DNA of 64,000 nt, from NCBI RefSeq assembly GCF_000230715.2, contig NC_019792.1:310001-374000 (forward strand). Reading direction: 5' to 3'. The DNA is from Natronobacterium gregoryi SP2 (GTDB taxonomy: Archaea > Halobacteriota > Halobacteria > Halobacteriales > Natrialbaceae). The notes beneath the pieces are model-generated. The model ran no database searches and had not been told where the DNA came from. It was given only the letters and a program-made list of their open reading frames with translations. Made by a program: the position numbers and the translations under genes. This document shows positions 35,101-43,821 of this stretch, one piece after another (positions within the stretch are counted from its first letter, which is position 1; every line of letters begins with the position of its first letter).

Positions 35101-36779
35101 GCGCCGATGTGAATGACCGCGAACACTACGAGGCGGTTGTCGTCGGCTGTGGACCCGGTGGGGCCGCGGCCGCGGCGCGACTCGCAGCGCACGACGTCGA
35201 GACACTCGTACTCGAACGGGGAACGGAGGCAGGTTCGAAGAACGTCTCCGGCGGACTGATCTACGCCGAAAACTCCGCGCCGTACACGATCGACGATCTC
35301 TTCGACGGCTTCCGCGAGGAGGCAACCGAACGGCCCGCGACGGACTACCGGATTCACAACGTCGCGGGCAACAGCGTCAAGACCTACGACCTCACCGATC
35401 TCCACGAACACGACACCGACTGGTGTGACGCCGTCCTCCGGCGAAAGATGGACTCGTGGCTCCAGCGACGCGTCCACGAGAAGACCAGCGAGACGGGTGG
35501 CGGCGTCCTGACGAACGTCTGCGTCGACAGTCTCCTCCGAGAGAACGGCGAAATCGTCGGCGTCACCTGCGACGACCTCGATCCGATCGAAGCGGATATG
35601 ATCGTCGCGGCCGACGGCGTCAACTCCGAACTCGCCCGCGACGCGGGGCTGATGGACTGGGAGGAACCCGAAGAGTGGTTCCAGGGTGTCAAGGCAGTCG
35701 TCGATATGGAGCCCGACGTCATCGACGACCGGTTCGACCTGGAACCAGACGAGGGCGTCGCCCACCTCTTCTCGGGCGATCTGTTCGAAGACGTCCGTGG
35801 CGGCGGCTTCCTCTACACCAACGAGGACTCGCTGTCTATCGGGACCGTCTTTCACCTCGACAGCCTCGTCGAACAGCAGGCCGAACCCCACGAACTGCTC
35901 GACGCTCTGCTGACCCACCCGATGATGGCCCAGTGGCTCGGCGACGAGTACGAAGAACGCGAGTACGCAGCGAAACTCGTCCCCGACTCGAAGAAGGTGG
36001 CCCACCCCGAACCCTACCGGGACAGACTCGTCCTCGTCGGCGACGCCGCCGGCCAGATGCAGGCACAGGGACCGATCATCAAGGGGATGAACCACGCCGT
36101 CACCGCCGGCGCACTGGCGGCCGACGCCTTCGCCGTCACGCGAGGTAACGCCGACCCCGAAGCCGCGGGACGTCGGTACGCCAAGCTGCTCGCGGACTCG
36201 GGCACGATGGACAAACTCCGTCCCCGGCGGTACGAACTCGCCCGGGCGGTCGGCGAGCGCGACGCCGTCACGACCGCCGTCGAACGCGTCCTCGAGTCGC
36301 CCGTCGGTTCGCTCGCGCTCGGGAATCCGATCGCGGATCGGCTCCTGCAGCGGGCGTTCAACTCACCGTTCCTGCTGGCGATGCTCCCCGACACGAAGAC
36401 GGGCTACGTGACGATTCCGTCTATCATCGGCGAGGAACACGGCCGTACCATCCGGTGGGAAACCGGTATCGAACCGCCGAGCCTCGAAGAACGGATCGGC
36501 GACCTCACCTACGACACGGACGTCGGCAACCCCCACATCGAACTGCAAGACGAGTCCGACGAGGCAAGCGGGACGGCGGTCTACGCCTGCCCGGTCAGCG
36601 CAGAGGACTTCGGCGGCGGCTGCTACCGCTCGGAGGCGGTCAAACGAAACGGCACGACGGAGACGGTCGTCAGTCTCGACACCCAGCCCTGCGTCGAGTG
36701 TGGCACCTGTGCGATCGTCGCCGACACCGACTGGGAACACCCACGCGGCGGCAAGGGCGTCGAGTACCGGGAGGGCTGA
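35097..36779 (+). CDS. fixC: ETF:quinone oxidoreductase-like FixC fused to FixX ferredoxin
   Basis: A 560-residue flavoprotein. The N-terminus binds FAD (EAVVVGCGPGGAAAAARLAA) and the FixC/GGR-type body includes KNVSGGLIYAEN and VLVGDAAGQMQAQGPIIKGM. The last 90 residues are FixX-like: YACPVSAEDFGGGCYRSEAV, then DTQPCVECGTCAIV, with Cys residues for a [4Fe-4S] cluster. It would pass electrons from the adjacent ETF to membrane quinone, for example during fatty-acid or amino-acid oxidation. Separate fixX is unnecessary here because of the fusion. Confidence 0.88.
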   Translation: MSADVNDREHYEAVVVGCGPGGAAAAARLAAHDVETLVLERGTEAGSKNVSGGLIYAENSAPYTIDDLFDGFREEATERPATDYRIHNVAGNSVKTYDLTDLHEHDTDWCDAVLRRKMDSWLQRRVHEKTSETGGGVLTNVCVDSLLRENGEIVGVTCDDLDPIEADMIVAADGVNSELARDAGLMDWEEPEEWFQGVKAVVDMEPDVIDDRFDLEPDEGVAHLFSGDLFEDVRGGGFLYTNEDSLSIGTVFHLDSLVEQQAEPHELLDALLTHPMMAQWLGDEYEEREYAAKLVPDSKKVAHPEPYRDRLVLVGDAAGQMQAQGPIIKGMNHAVTAGALAADAFAVTRGNADPEAAGRRYAKLLADSGTMDKLRPRRYELARAVGERDAVTTAVERVLESPVGSLALGNPIADRLLQRAFNSPFLLAMLPDTKTGYVTIPSIIGEEHGRTIRWETGIEPPSLEERIGDLTYDTDVGNPHIELQDESDEASGTAVYACPVSAEDFGGGCYRSEAVKRNGTTETVVSLDTQPCVECGTCAIVADTDWEHPRGGKGVEYREG

Positions 36780-36780
36780 C

Positions 36781-37185
36781 GTGAGCCGATACGGCCCCCG
36801 AATCGCTGCCCTCGAGCGGCGTGCCGAACGCGACCGGGTCCGACTCGAGGACAGCGACGAGGAGCCGCAAGTCGAGGAACCGGCGGCCTACCTCCGTGAG
36901 GGTGCCGGACGGGCGATCTGGCTCTACGTCGAGGGTCGAACCGGCGGTCGGATGGTGCCGTTCTCGGCAGCCGAACTCGCAGCCCTCGAGCGGGCGATGA
37001 ACGCCTGGTTCGAGTGTTACGCGCTGTGTCACGGCATCGAGATTGACGCGGTGTTTACGATCCGCGACGCGGCGGAGCTATTGCTCGAGACGCACAACGT
37101 CATCGAGACGGCTCAGCTACTCCTTGGCGTCCCGAAGCACAACCCGTCAAATGGCGGAGGCAGATACGGACCGGGCGGTCAGTAG
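36781..37185 (+). CDS. Small haloarchaeal protein of the ETF operon, unknown function
   Basis: Encodes 134 residues from a GTG directly after the fixC stop, reading VSRYGPRIAALERRAERDRV. It is helical with a charged N-terminal third, then YLREGAGRAIWLYVEGRTGG and AALERAMNAWFECYALCHGI. No cofactor motif is visible; two Cys lie in the central helix. The position suggests an accessory role with ETF/FixC. Its last seven bases overlap the phoU end convergently. Confidence 0.65.
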   Translation: MSRYGPRIAALERRAERDRVRLEDSDEEPQVEEPAAYLREGAGRAIWLYVEGRTGGRMVPFSAAELAALERAMNAWFECYALCHGIEIDAVFTIRDAAELLLETHNVIETAQLLLGVPKHNPSNGGGRYGPGGQ

Positions 37186-37850
37186 ATGAGTTCGTCGTCG
37201 TTTTCGACCATGTACAGCGTCCGAGCCGCGATGTTGACCGCGTGATCGCCGACGCGCTCTAGGTCACGAACTGTAAGCAAGAGCCGCGAGACATCCTGGA
37301 GAAGCCGTTCCGCCTCGTCCGGCGAATCGAGCTCCCGGTCGATCAAGTCTCGAACGACGATGCCGCTGGCGCGTTCTGCGACCGCGTCGAGATCGTCGTC
37401 CCGCTTGGAGATTTCCCGACAACTGTCGGTGTTCTCGGTGTCGTAGGCAGTCATAGCGTCTTCGACCATCTCGAGGGTCATCTCCCCCATCGACTGGATG
37501 TCGACGTCCGGGTAGAGATCTCGCTTGGCCTCGAGGGTGTACTCACCGAGGTTGACCGCGAGGTCGCCGATCCGTTCTAAGTCGGTGATGATCTTGAACG
37601 ACGCCGCAATGAACCGGAGGTCACTGGCGACCGGCTGCTGGAGCGCAAACAGTTCGATACACTGCTGTTCCAAGTCGAGATACAGCTGGTTGATCTCGCT
37701 GTCGCCCGTGATTACCTCGCGTGCGAGTTCTTCGTCTTTCCGCTCGAGTGCGTCGAGACCCATCCGGAACCGTTCCATGACGACCTCGCTCATGTAGAGG
37801 ACGTCCTCGCGGAGTTCCGCGAGTTGTTCCTGATACGATTTTCTGGCCAT
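37179..37850 (-). CDS. phoU: Phosphate transport regulator PhoU
   Basis: Cytoplasmic negative regulator of Pst phosphate uptake, 223 residues from MARKSYQEQLAELREDVLYM. It consists of two PhoU three-helix repeats; each shows the acidic metal-binding pattern (ERKDEELAREVITGDSEINQ; ITDLERIGDLAVNLGEY and VRDLERVGDHAVNIAARTLY). It belongs to the pst operon on the same strand but is separated from pstB by 1.7 kb of insertion scar and an opposite-strand HNH gene. Confidence 0.92.
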   Translation of the reverse strand: MARKSYQEQLAELREDVLYMSEVVMERFRMGLDALERKDEELAREVITGDSEINQLYLDLEQQCIELFALQQPVASDLRFIAASFKIITDLERIGDLAVNLGEYTLEAKRDLYPDVDIQSMGEMTLEMVEDAMTAYDTENTDSCREISKRDDDLDAVAERASGIVVRDLIDRELDSPDEAERLLQDVSRLLLTVRDLERVGDHAVNIAARTLYMVENDDELIY

Positions 37851-37953
37851 GATCCACCAACCATTCCGTGCAGAAATATAGCTTGTGCTCATTCGGGCGG
37901 CCAGACTAAAGCTCCGCGCCTATCGTGTCGGTCGATCTCACCGAGAAGGCGTC

Positions 37954-38035
37954 ATACGGTTTGCTGTCCGTCATTTCCGGTGTAACCGCAGGAGGGCGCG
38001 TGGTCGCGCCGGTAGATCGGTACAGCAGTCCGTAT
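37954..38035. repeat. Long-armed palindromic repeat, copy D
   Basis: An 82-bp element from ATACGGTTTGCTGTCCGTC to GGTACAGCAGTCCGTAT, with inner arms TTCCGGTGTAACCGC and GGTCGCGCCGGTAG. Intact ends and strong dyad symmetry make it a reference copy of the family. It lies upstream of phoU in the insertion-scar region. Confidence 0.85.
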
Positions 38036-38215
38036 CAATCGAGGAGTTGCCCGCGTCGTGACCGATCGTGTGACTAAGTCCCACTCCGACGTTCGACGGC
38101 TCCGGTGACGGAAAGATCAGTCGAAACTGTTGAGTTACCCCTGGTAAACTACCCCTCCCTACTCGCTCACGGCTGACGCCGTTCGCTCCTTGAAGGAAGC
38201 GTGAGACTGTACTGA

Positions 38216-38442
38216 TCAAGATAACTTTTGCAAATATGGACTGAGGAACTGGTCGATCCAGGTCTTGGCGAATCCAAGTCGATCAGTAAGAGTGTTGAGA
38301 CGACGGCGAGCGAGAGTGTGGAACGCGCTCTCGCTCGCCACGACGATTGGTGAAGCATTCCGCGAGTACTTTCAGACCTGCTCGATTGGGTTGAGATACG
38401 GTGAGACGACCGGGAGGATCTTCTCTTTCGATTGCTCTTCAC
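38216..38442 (-). pseudogene. 3' remnant of an IS630-family transposase
   Basis: Minus-strand translation gives a transposase C-terminus: VVSPYLNPIEQV, a stop, KYSRNASPIVVASESAF, later RLGFAKTWIDQFLSPYLQ and a terminal stop. The P-x-LNPIE motif carries the last acidic catalytic residue of IS630/Tc1 enzymes. The in-frame TGA at 38372-38374 stands where the family has Trp, and the N-terminal two thirds are missing, so it is dead. It marks an old insertion between phoU and pstB. Confidence 0.75.
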
Positions 38443-38759
38443 GGAATGTCAAAACACTCTCCTTGAGCGTTCGAGCTACCTACGGCCGAAGCCGTGGCAG
38501 TCAGCGTGGACTCCCGGGAGAAAGACGGCAAGCGGCGCAAGCACGAACCAACTCACGGTCGGTCGCGCTCGTCGCTGCCTTGACGGGACGGACGGGAAAG
38601 TTCCCGCGACAGCGCGGCCGCGGCCACGGCACCAGTCACCCGAACGAACGTCCGATCACCCGACGTGTGAACACCTGGCTACCCTCGCAACTCGTCCGGC
38701 GACACATCGCAGTGACTCTGCCGATGGAACTTTCTGCTCGAGGAGACCAGTAGTGACTG
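38443..38759. other. Gap of about 315 bases between the transposase remnant and the HNH gene
   Basis: I see no gene in this stretch. Open frames are short and have no recognisable protein features; it is probably insertion-related debris together with the promoter of the HNH gene. Confidence 0.35.
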
Positions 38760-39485
38760 ATGGGGAGCGTCGGCGACGAACCGCCGGACGACCGCGGCTA
38801 CGGCGACGGCTGGGAGGAACTCCGTCAGCAGACGCTGCGACGCGACGGCTACACCTGTACTCGCTGTGGGGCTGACGGTCGAACGCTTCAGGCCCACCAC
38901 GTCGTCCCGCGCTCGCAAGGTGGCCCCGACGAACTCGAGAACTTGCTTACCCTGTGTCGGCCCTGTCACGGCGTCATCCACCAGTCGAACAGCTCTTTCG
39001 ACGACGTCCGCGACGAAGCGCCACTGTTTCCCGACCGTGACACACCGGAATCGGTCGCCCGAATGCGCGAGCCGAGTGACGGCTTCTGTAGCCGCTGTGG
39101 CCACGAGTTCGAACCGGACGAACTCGTCGCCTGGACCGACGTCCCGCCGGCCGACGACACCACCTCCGCCCCCGACCACCTCACGCTGTGTAAGCCGTGT
39201 GCTGGCTTCGTCCTCGAGACCGTCCCGGCGTGTGACCGGGAGGCGTTGACCAGCAACCACCGGTTCGGAATCCACGAACTCTCGGCGTGGCGACTCGATG
39301 CGCCGGTTCGACCGAGCGTCTTCGCTTTCTCTCAGGTTGCCGTTCGACGGGAGCCACGGACGTACCGCGAACGCCTCGTCGACGACACGCCGCTGCGGTT
39401 CGTCTGGAACCACGTCGGGATTCGGTGGCTGACGCTCGTCGCGATCGGGTACGTACTCCTGGTGCTTGCCGTTGCCTCCATCTGA
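38760..39485 (+). CDS. HNH endonuclease-like protein with C-terminal membrane anchor
   Basis: A 241-residue protein. Residues 20-80 form an HNH nuclease domain with zinc pairs C33/C36 and C66/C69 and the catalytic-type block LQAHHVVPRSQGGPDELENL (HH at 46-47, Asn61). Residues 105-185 hold a second zinc-ribbon-like pair (CSRCGHEFEPDE and LCKPCAG). The last 22 residues are one hydrophobic helix (WLTLVAIGYVLLVLAVASI), so it may face the cytoplasm from the membrane. It runs opposite to the pst genes in a scarred region. Target and role are unknown. Confidence 0.8.
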   Translation: MGSVGDEPPDDRGYGDGWEELRQQTLRRDGYTCTRCGADGRTLQAHHVVPRSQGGPDELENLLTLCRPCHGVIHQSNSSFDDVRDEAPLFPDRDTPESVARMREPSDGFCSRCGHEFEPDELVAWTDVPPADDTTSAPDHLTLCKPCAGFVLETVPACDREALTSNHRFGIHELSAWRLDAPVRPSVFAFSQVAVRREPRTYRERLVDDTPLRFVWNHVGIRWLTLVAIGYVLLVLAVASI

Positions 39486-39523
39486 CGGCGCGAGAAAGAA
39501 CGGCTTGGCGGCGGGAGTCGACC

Positions 39524-40390
39524 CTATCCGAACTTGCCCGTAATGTAGTCCTCAACGCGGTCGTGTTCGGGGTTCTCGAAGATCTTGTTCGTGTCGTCGA
39601 ACTCGACGAGTTCACCGCCAGTGAGAAAGACCGCCGTCTTATCCGAGATACGGGCGGCCTGTTGCATGTTGTGCGTGACGATGACAACTGTGTACTCTTC
39701 GGCGAGTTCCTCGACGAGATCCTCGATTTTCGACGTCGCAACGGGATCGAGCGCCGACGCCGGCTCGTCCATCAGGATAACCTCGGGGTCGGGCGCGATC
39801 GCTCGAGCGATACACAGACGCTGTTGCTGGCCACCCGAGAGGTCGAGTCCGCTCTCGTCGAGTTGATCCTCGACCTCGTCGAGCAGGGCCGCTCGCTCGA
39901 GGGCAGTTCGGACGTTCGCTTCGACGTCGCCGTCGTCTTTCCCCTGGACGCGCAGGCCGTAGGCGACGTTGTCGAAGATGCTCTTTGGGAAGGGGTTGGG
40001 TTTCTGGAAGACCATCCCGATCTTCCGGCGCAAGGCGACGGGATCGACGTCTTCGTCGTAGATGTTCTTCCCGTGGAAATAGAGGTCGCCTTCGACGCGT
40101 GCGACGTCGATGAGATCGTTCATCCGGTTGATCGACCGCAGAAACGTCGACTTCCCACAGCCGGAGGGACCGATGAGTGCGGTCACTTGGTGTTCCGGAA
40201 TCTCCATCGAGATGTCCTGTAGTGCCTGAGTGTCGCCGTAGTAGACGTCGAGATTGCGAGACTCGACGATGGCGTCGGACGTATCGGGTCCGTCGAGTGG
40301 TGCCGTCTCGGTTTCGGCGTCGGTTACGGGCTCAGAACGGCCAGTCTCGGTAGTCGATACGGTTCGTGGGCCGCCGCCGTTCACGGTCAT
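39524..40390 (-). CDS. pstB: Phosphate ABC transporter ATP-binding protein
   Basis: Energises PstSCA phosphate import. The 288-residue protein has a polar N-terminal extension (1-40), then [20 protein letters not shown], Walker [10 protein letters not shown], signature [15 protein letters not shown] and Walker [15 protein letters not shown]. It ends EDYITGKFG, typical of PstB. A 416-bp spacer separates it from pstA, where other haloarchaea have almost none. Confidence 0.95.
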   Translation of the reverse strand: MTVNGGGPRTVSTTETGRSEPVTDAETETAPLDGPDTSDAIVESRNLDVYYGDTQALQDISMEIPEHQVTALIGPSGCGKSTFLRSINRMNDLIDVARVEGDLYFHGKNIYDEDVDPVALRRKIGMVFQKPNPFPKSIFDNVAYGLRVQGKDDGDVEANVRTALERAALLDEVEDQLDESGLDLSGGQQQRLCIARAIAPDPEVILMDEPASALDPVATSKIEDLVEELAEEYTVVIVTHNMQQAARISDKTAVFLTGGELVEFDDTNKIFENPEHDRVEDYITGKFG

Positions 40391-40806
40391 GCGAGGTGGC
40401 TAGAGGTTCGGCCTAGTGCAGTTACTTGTTCCGAATTCGTTCGCTCGACTACTCTGGTAACCCATGACTGAACTCAAGGGCTTTCCCCGTGAAGGGTTCC
40501 GCCCTCGCTCCAACGAGTGTCGTGGGCGGGTTACACGACGCTGTGGTTCTGTCCGACCGAACTGTTCTGTTCGATCGGGCGTACTCCCGCCGGGCTTTAT
40601 CCGGCGAGGGCAGGTGGCGTCAACACACCGTGAATGAATCGCCCGACAAACATTCGCGGTGCAGACTGAAGAAATCGTATTACCAACAACTGCTAGAGGT
40701 GGACGGAGGGCAAGATACCTACCAGAACGCAACGCGTCCCGAGAACACCGTGAACAGCTGGATTCGTTCGCCTCGAGAGGATAGCCGACCAGTTCGGGAG
40801 AACGTG
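40391..40806. other. 416-bp spacer splitting pstA from pstB
   Basis: It has no convincing gene, but several GC-rich hairpins: CGCCGGGCTTTATCCGGCG at about 40588-40606 and a wider CGCCC...GGGCG pairing around 40500-40536. A plus-strand frame (LKKSYYQQLLEVDGG... near 40666-40800) is protein-like but matches nothing I know. It looks like an inserted or remnant element, or a structured RNA, within an otherwise compact operon. Confidence 0.45.
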
Positions 40807-41736
40807 TTAACTCCGGGGGTCGTACCGGTTGCGGATGTAGATCGCCACGGCGTTCATCAGCAACAGCGCGGTCAACAAGACGACGATCCCCGCCGCAGCA
40901 ACGTGTTGGAACTCGTCTTCGGGAAGTTTTGCCCACTCGAATATCTGCATCGGCATGGCACCGAACGGACCGGTCGGGTCGGTCAGATCGGGTGGTGAGA
41001 ACAGCGTCGTCGCTGCACCGACCATCAGGATCGGGGCGGTTTCGCCGATCGCCCGCGACAGCGAGAGGATGATGCCGGTCATGATTCCTGGAATCGCTTC
41101 GGGGAGGATGACGTTACGGATCGTCTGCCACTTCGTCGCGCCGGTACCGTAGGAAGCCTGGCGCATCGAGTCGGGCACCGCCCGGAGCGACTCCTGTGAC
41201 TGGACGATGACGATCGGCAAGATCAGTAGTGTAAGCGTCAATGCACCCGCGATGAGGCTCTGTCCAGTCTGGAACGCCCGGACGAACACTGCCAGTCCGA
41301 GCAGCCCGTAGACGATCGAGGGAACGCCCGCGAGGTTCGAGATGTTCGCTTCGATGAACCGCGTCAACAGATTGTCGGGTGCGTACTCCTCTAAGTAGAT
41401 CGCCGCGCCAACGCCCAGGAAGAGGGTGAAGACGGCGGTGAGCACGATCAGGTAGATCGAGCCGACGATCATCGGGTACATCCCGCCGGGGCCGGTCGGG
41501 AGGTCACCGTAGTTCGACGGATCGTAGTGTTCGACGATCTGTGACGGCGGATAGGTCAGGAATTCCCAGGTGAGCCAGCCCCACGCCTGGTTGACGACGT
41601 CGAGCAGGAGGGCAGCGAGCGCTACGATCCCGACCATCGTCGCTGCGAAACACAGCCCGAGAAACACCCTCCCGAGCTGGCGTTTGCGCCTGACTGCCGA
41701 TTCGTCGTACTCGAATTCGTTCGTTTCCGTACTCAT
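40807..41736 (-). CDS. pstA: Phosphate ABC transporter permease PstA
   Basis: One of two membrane subunits of the Pst importer. The 309-residue product (start [13 protein letters not shown]) has about six helices. It carries the permease EAA-type loop [20 protein letters not shown], followed by [21 protein letters not shown] longer upstream start would add residues that overlap pstC, so I chose the ATG at 41736, which overlaps the pstC stop by four bases. Confidence 0.94.
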   Translation of the reverse strand: MSTETNEFEYDESAVRRKRQLGRVFLGLCFAATMVGIVALAALLLDVVNQAWGWLTWEFLTYPPSQIVEHYDPSNYGDLPTGPGGMYPMIVGSIYLIVLTAVFTLFLGVGAAIYLEEYAPDNLLTRFIEANISNLAGVPSIVYGLLGLAVFVRAFQTGQSLIAGALTLTLLILPIVIVQSQESLRAVPDSMRQASYGTGATKWQTIRNVILPEAIPGIMTGIILSLSRAIGETAPILMVGAATTLFSPPDLTDPTGPFGAMPMQIFEWAKLPEDEFQHVAAAGIVVLLTALLLMNAVAIYIRNRYDPRS

Positions 41737-42656
41737 TGGTACTCCTCCCGGTAGCGCGAGCGGACCCACATGCTGAAGACGTTCATCAGGAACGTCATCA
41801 CGAACAGCGTCAACCCGATCGCAAACAGGCTCTGATATCCGATCGAGCCAACCGACGCGTCACCGGTCCCGATCTCGACCATGTAGGCAGTCATCGTCTG
41901 AACCTCTTCGAGCGGATTTCTCGTGATCTGTGGTAGGGCACCGGCCGCGAGCGTGACAGCCATCGTCTCCCCGATCGCCCGCGAAATCGCGAGGATGTAT
42001 GCGGCGAGAATACCAGACAGCGACGCGGGGAGAACGACGTTCGTCGAGACTTCGAACTTCGTCGCGCCCAGCCCGTAAGCCGCGTTCCGCAGAGAGTCGG
42101 GAACCGCCGACATGGCGTCTTCGGAAATCGAGGACACCATCGGGAGAATCATGATGCCGACGACGATAGCACCCGCAGCGGCGTTGAACGTCCCCGTCTC
42201 CGGATAGAACTGCTGGAGGATCGGCGTGATAAACGACAGTGCGAAGAAACCGTAGACGATCGTCGGGATTCCCGCGAGAATCTCGAGGGTTGGCTTCACG
42301 ATCTGCCGGACTCGCGGATCGGCGTACTCGGCGAGGTAGATCGCGGTCAGCGTGCCGACCGGGATGGCGATCAGCGCCGAGCCGATGGTGATCATCAGTG
42401 TGCCCCAGATCAGCGGTAACACGCCGAAACTTGGCTCGTTGGCTGCCCGCGGCGACCAGTTCGTCCCCGTGAAGTACTCGGTAAACGAAACGTGCGCGAA
42501 GAAATCGATCGCACCGTCGACCAAGACGACGATAATTGCAAGCGTCGTCGCGACGGTGACGAACGCACACGCGAAAAAGACGTAGCGAGCCAGCTTGTCT
42601 CCAAGGGTCCCGACGTCGTTGCCGTCCCGGCTCAGATCAAGCGGCTCCGTACTCAT
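41733..42656 (-). CDS. pstC: Phosphate ABC transporter permease PstC
   Basis: Second membrane subunit of the phosphate importer, 307 residues with about six helices. Landmarks are [35 protein letters not shown] and the EAA-type loop [20 protein letters not shown]. It begins within the end of pstS (four-base overlap), so translation is coupled along pstS-pstC-pstA. Confidence 0.95.
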   Translation of the reverse strand: MSTEPLDLSRDGNDVGTLGDKLARYVFFACAFVTVATTLAIIVVLVDGAIDFFAHVSFTEYFTGTNWSPRAANEPSFGVLPLIWGTLMITIGSALIAIPVGTLTAIYLAEYADPRVRQIVKPTLEILAGIPTIVYGFFALSFITPILQQFYPETGTFNAAAGAIVVGIMILPMVSSISEDAMSAVPDSLRNAAYGLGATKFEVSTNVVLPASLSGILAAYILAISRAIGETMAVTLAAGALPQITRNPLEEVQTMTAYMVEIGTGDASVGSIGYQSLFAIGLTLFVMTFLMNVFSMWVRSRYREEYQ

Positions 42657-43660
42657 ACATACCTCTCGATGGCGTCCTCGAGACGCTCTCGTTGCTCTTC
42701 GATCGTCTCGTCGGGAACCGCGTAGAACCCGACATCACGTGCCGTTTCCTGGGTGGTCTCGAGATAGAACCGGACGAATTCACGGAACGCCGGCCGCTCG
42801 AGTGCGTCTTCCCGGACGTAGAGGTACAGCGGCCGGGAGAGCGGTTCGTACGGTTCGACAGTCCGGTCTTCCGGAGCCTGTTCCGACGCTTCGATCGTCT
42901 CCGGCGACGGTGAGGCGTACTCGTCGCCGTTGTAGATTTCGACGACCTCGAGGTCGTCTTCGTTTTCCTCGTAGTAGCCTGCACCCGCAAACCCGATGGC
43001 GTGTTCGTTGCCGCGAACGCCCCGGACGATGTTGTTGGTGTCCGGCGAACCGCTGAAGTCGTTCCGGATATTGCCGACGGCACCGGTTATCTGCTCGGTG
43101 AAGTAGTCGTATGTTCCCGACGCGGCGTCGCGGCCGTAGAAAGAAATCTCCTCGCCGGGCCAGTCGTCGTCGAGATCGGCCCACGTCTCGACATCGGAGC
43201 CTCGTTCCCACATCTGTCCGAGTTCGTCGACGGTGAGCTGGTCACACCAGGTGTTGTCCGGGTGTTTGATGATCGCGATCCCGTCCATCACGACCTCCAG
43301 CTCGAGCCAGTCGACGCCGTTTCCCTCACACAGCGTCCGTTCACCGTCGCCGATCCGACGGCTCGCGTTCTGGAGGTCGGCTTCCCCACGGCAGAACTGC
43401 TGGAACCCGGCTCCAGTCCCGGAACCACTGACGGAGATCCGCACCTGATTGTTCTCCCACATGAACAGTTCGGCCACGAGTGCGCTGTTTGGCAACAGCG
43501 TGTTCGAACCGTCGATGACGATTTCTCCCTCGAGGCCACTGTCTTCACCGCGGGTGAGACACCCAGCAAGGCCACCGAAACCGGTCCCCGCAGTGCCGAG
43601 TAGAACGCGCCGACGTGAAACGCCGCCGTCGGCCAGGTCCATTATCGGCTCTTTTCCCAT
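42653..43660 (-). CDS. pstS: Phosphate-binding lipoprotein PstS
   Basis: Extracellular phosphate-binding protein of the Pst importer, 335 residues. The N-terminus has a Tat-type signal (SRRRVLLGTAGTGFGG) followed by a lipobox (LAGC), as in many haloarchaeal lipoproteins. The binding fold shows VIDGSNTLLPNSALVAELF and SVSGSGTGAGFQQFCRG, both anion-binding loops, and FYGRDAASGTYDYFTEQ. A minus-strand TATA box (TATTTAGA, about 43684-43691) sits 25 nt upstream, implying a leaderless transcript. Confidence 0.94.
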   Translation of the reverse strand: MGKEPIMDLADGGVSRRRVLLGTAGTGFGGLAGCLTRGEDSGLEGEIVIDGSNTLLPNSALVAELFMWENNQVRISVSGSGTGAGFQQFCRGEADLQNASRRIGDGERTLCEGNGVDWLELEVVMDGIAIIKHPDNTWCDQLTVDELGQMWERGSDVETWADLDDDWPGEEISFYGRDAASGTYDYFTEQITGAVGNIRNDFSGSPDTNNIVRGVRGNEHAIGFAGAGYYEENEDDLEVVEIYNGDEYASPSPETIEASEQAPEDRTVEPYEPLSRPLYLYVREDALERPAFREFVRFYLETTQETARDVGFYAVPDETIEEQRERLEDAIERYV

Positions 43661-43821
43661 TGGTCTCTAGTGCGAACATCGTCTCTAAATACTCTACTAT
43701 GTTCTCTATATACTGCTATATGAGCGAATAATCCACACTAATCAATCGAATGACGCGAGCAGTTGACACGACGTACTGGCGTTGCTGGGAGCCAAAGAGT
43801 TCGTCACAGACGAATCAATAG
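43661..43821. promoter_or_regulatory. AT-rich divergent promoter region of pstS and the AbrB-PhoU gene
   Basis: The spacer is markedly AT-rich for this genome. For pstS the minus-strand TATA box lies at about 43684-43691. For the plus-strand gene, TATA candidates are TCTATATACT at 43705-43714 and the GAATAAT region at 43726. A shared phosphate-responsive site is expected here but I cannot identify it confidently. Confidence 0.5.
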
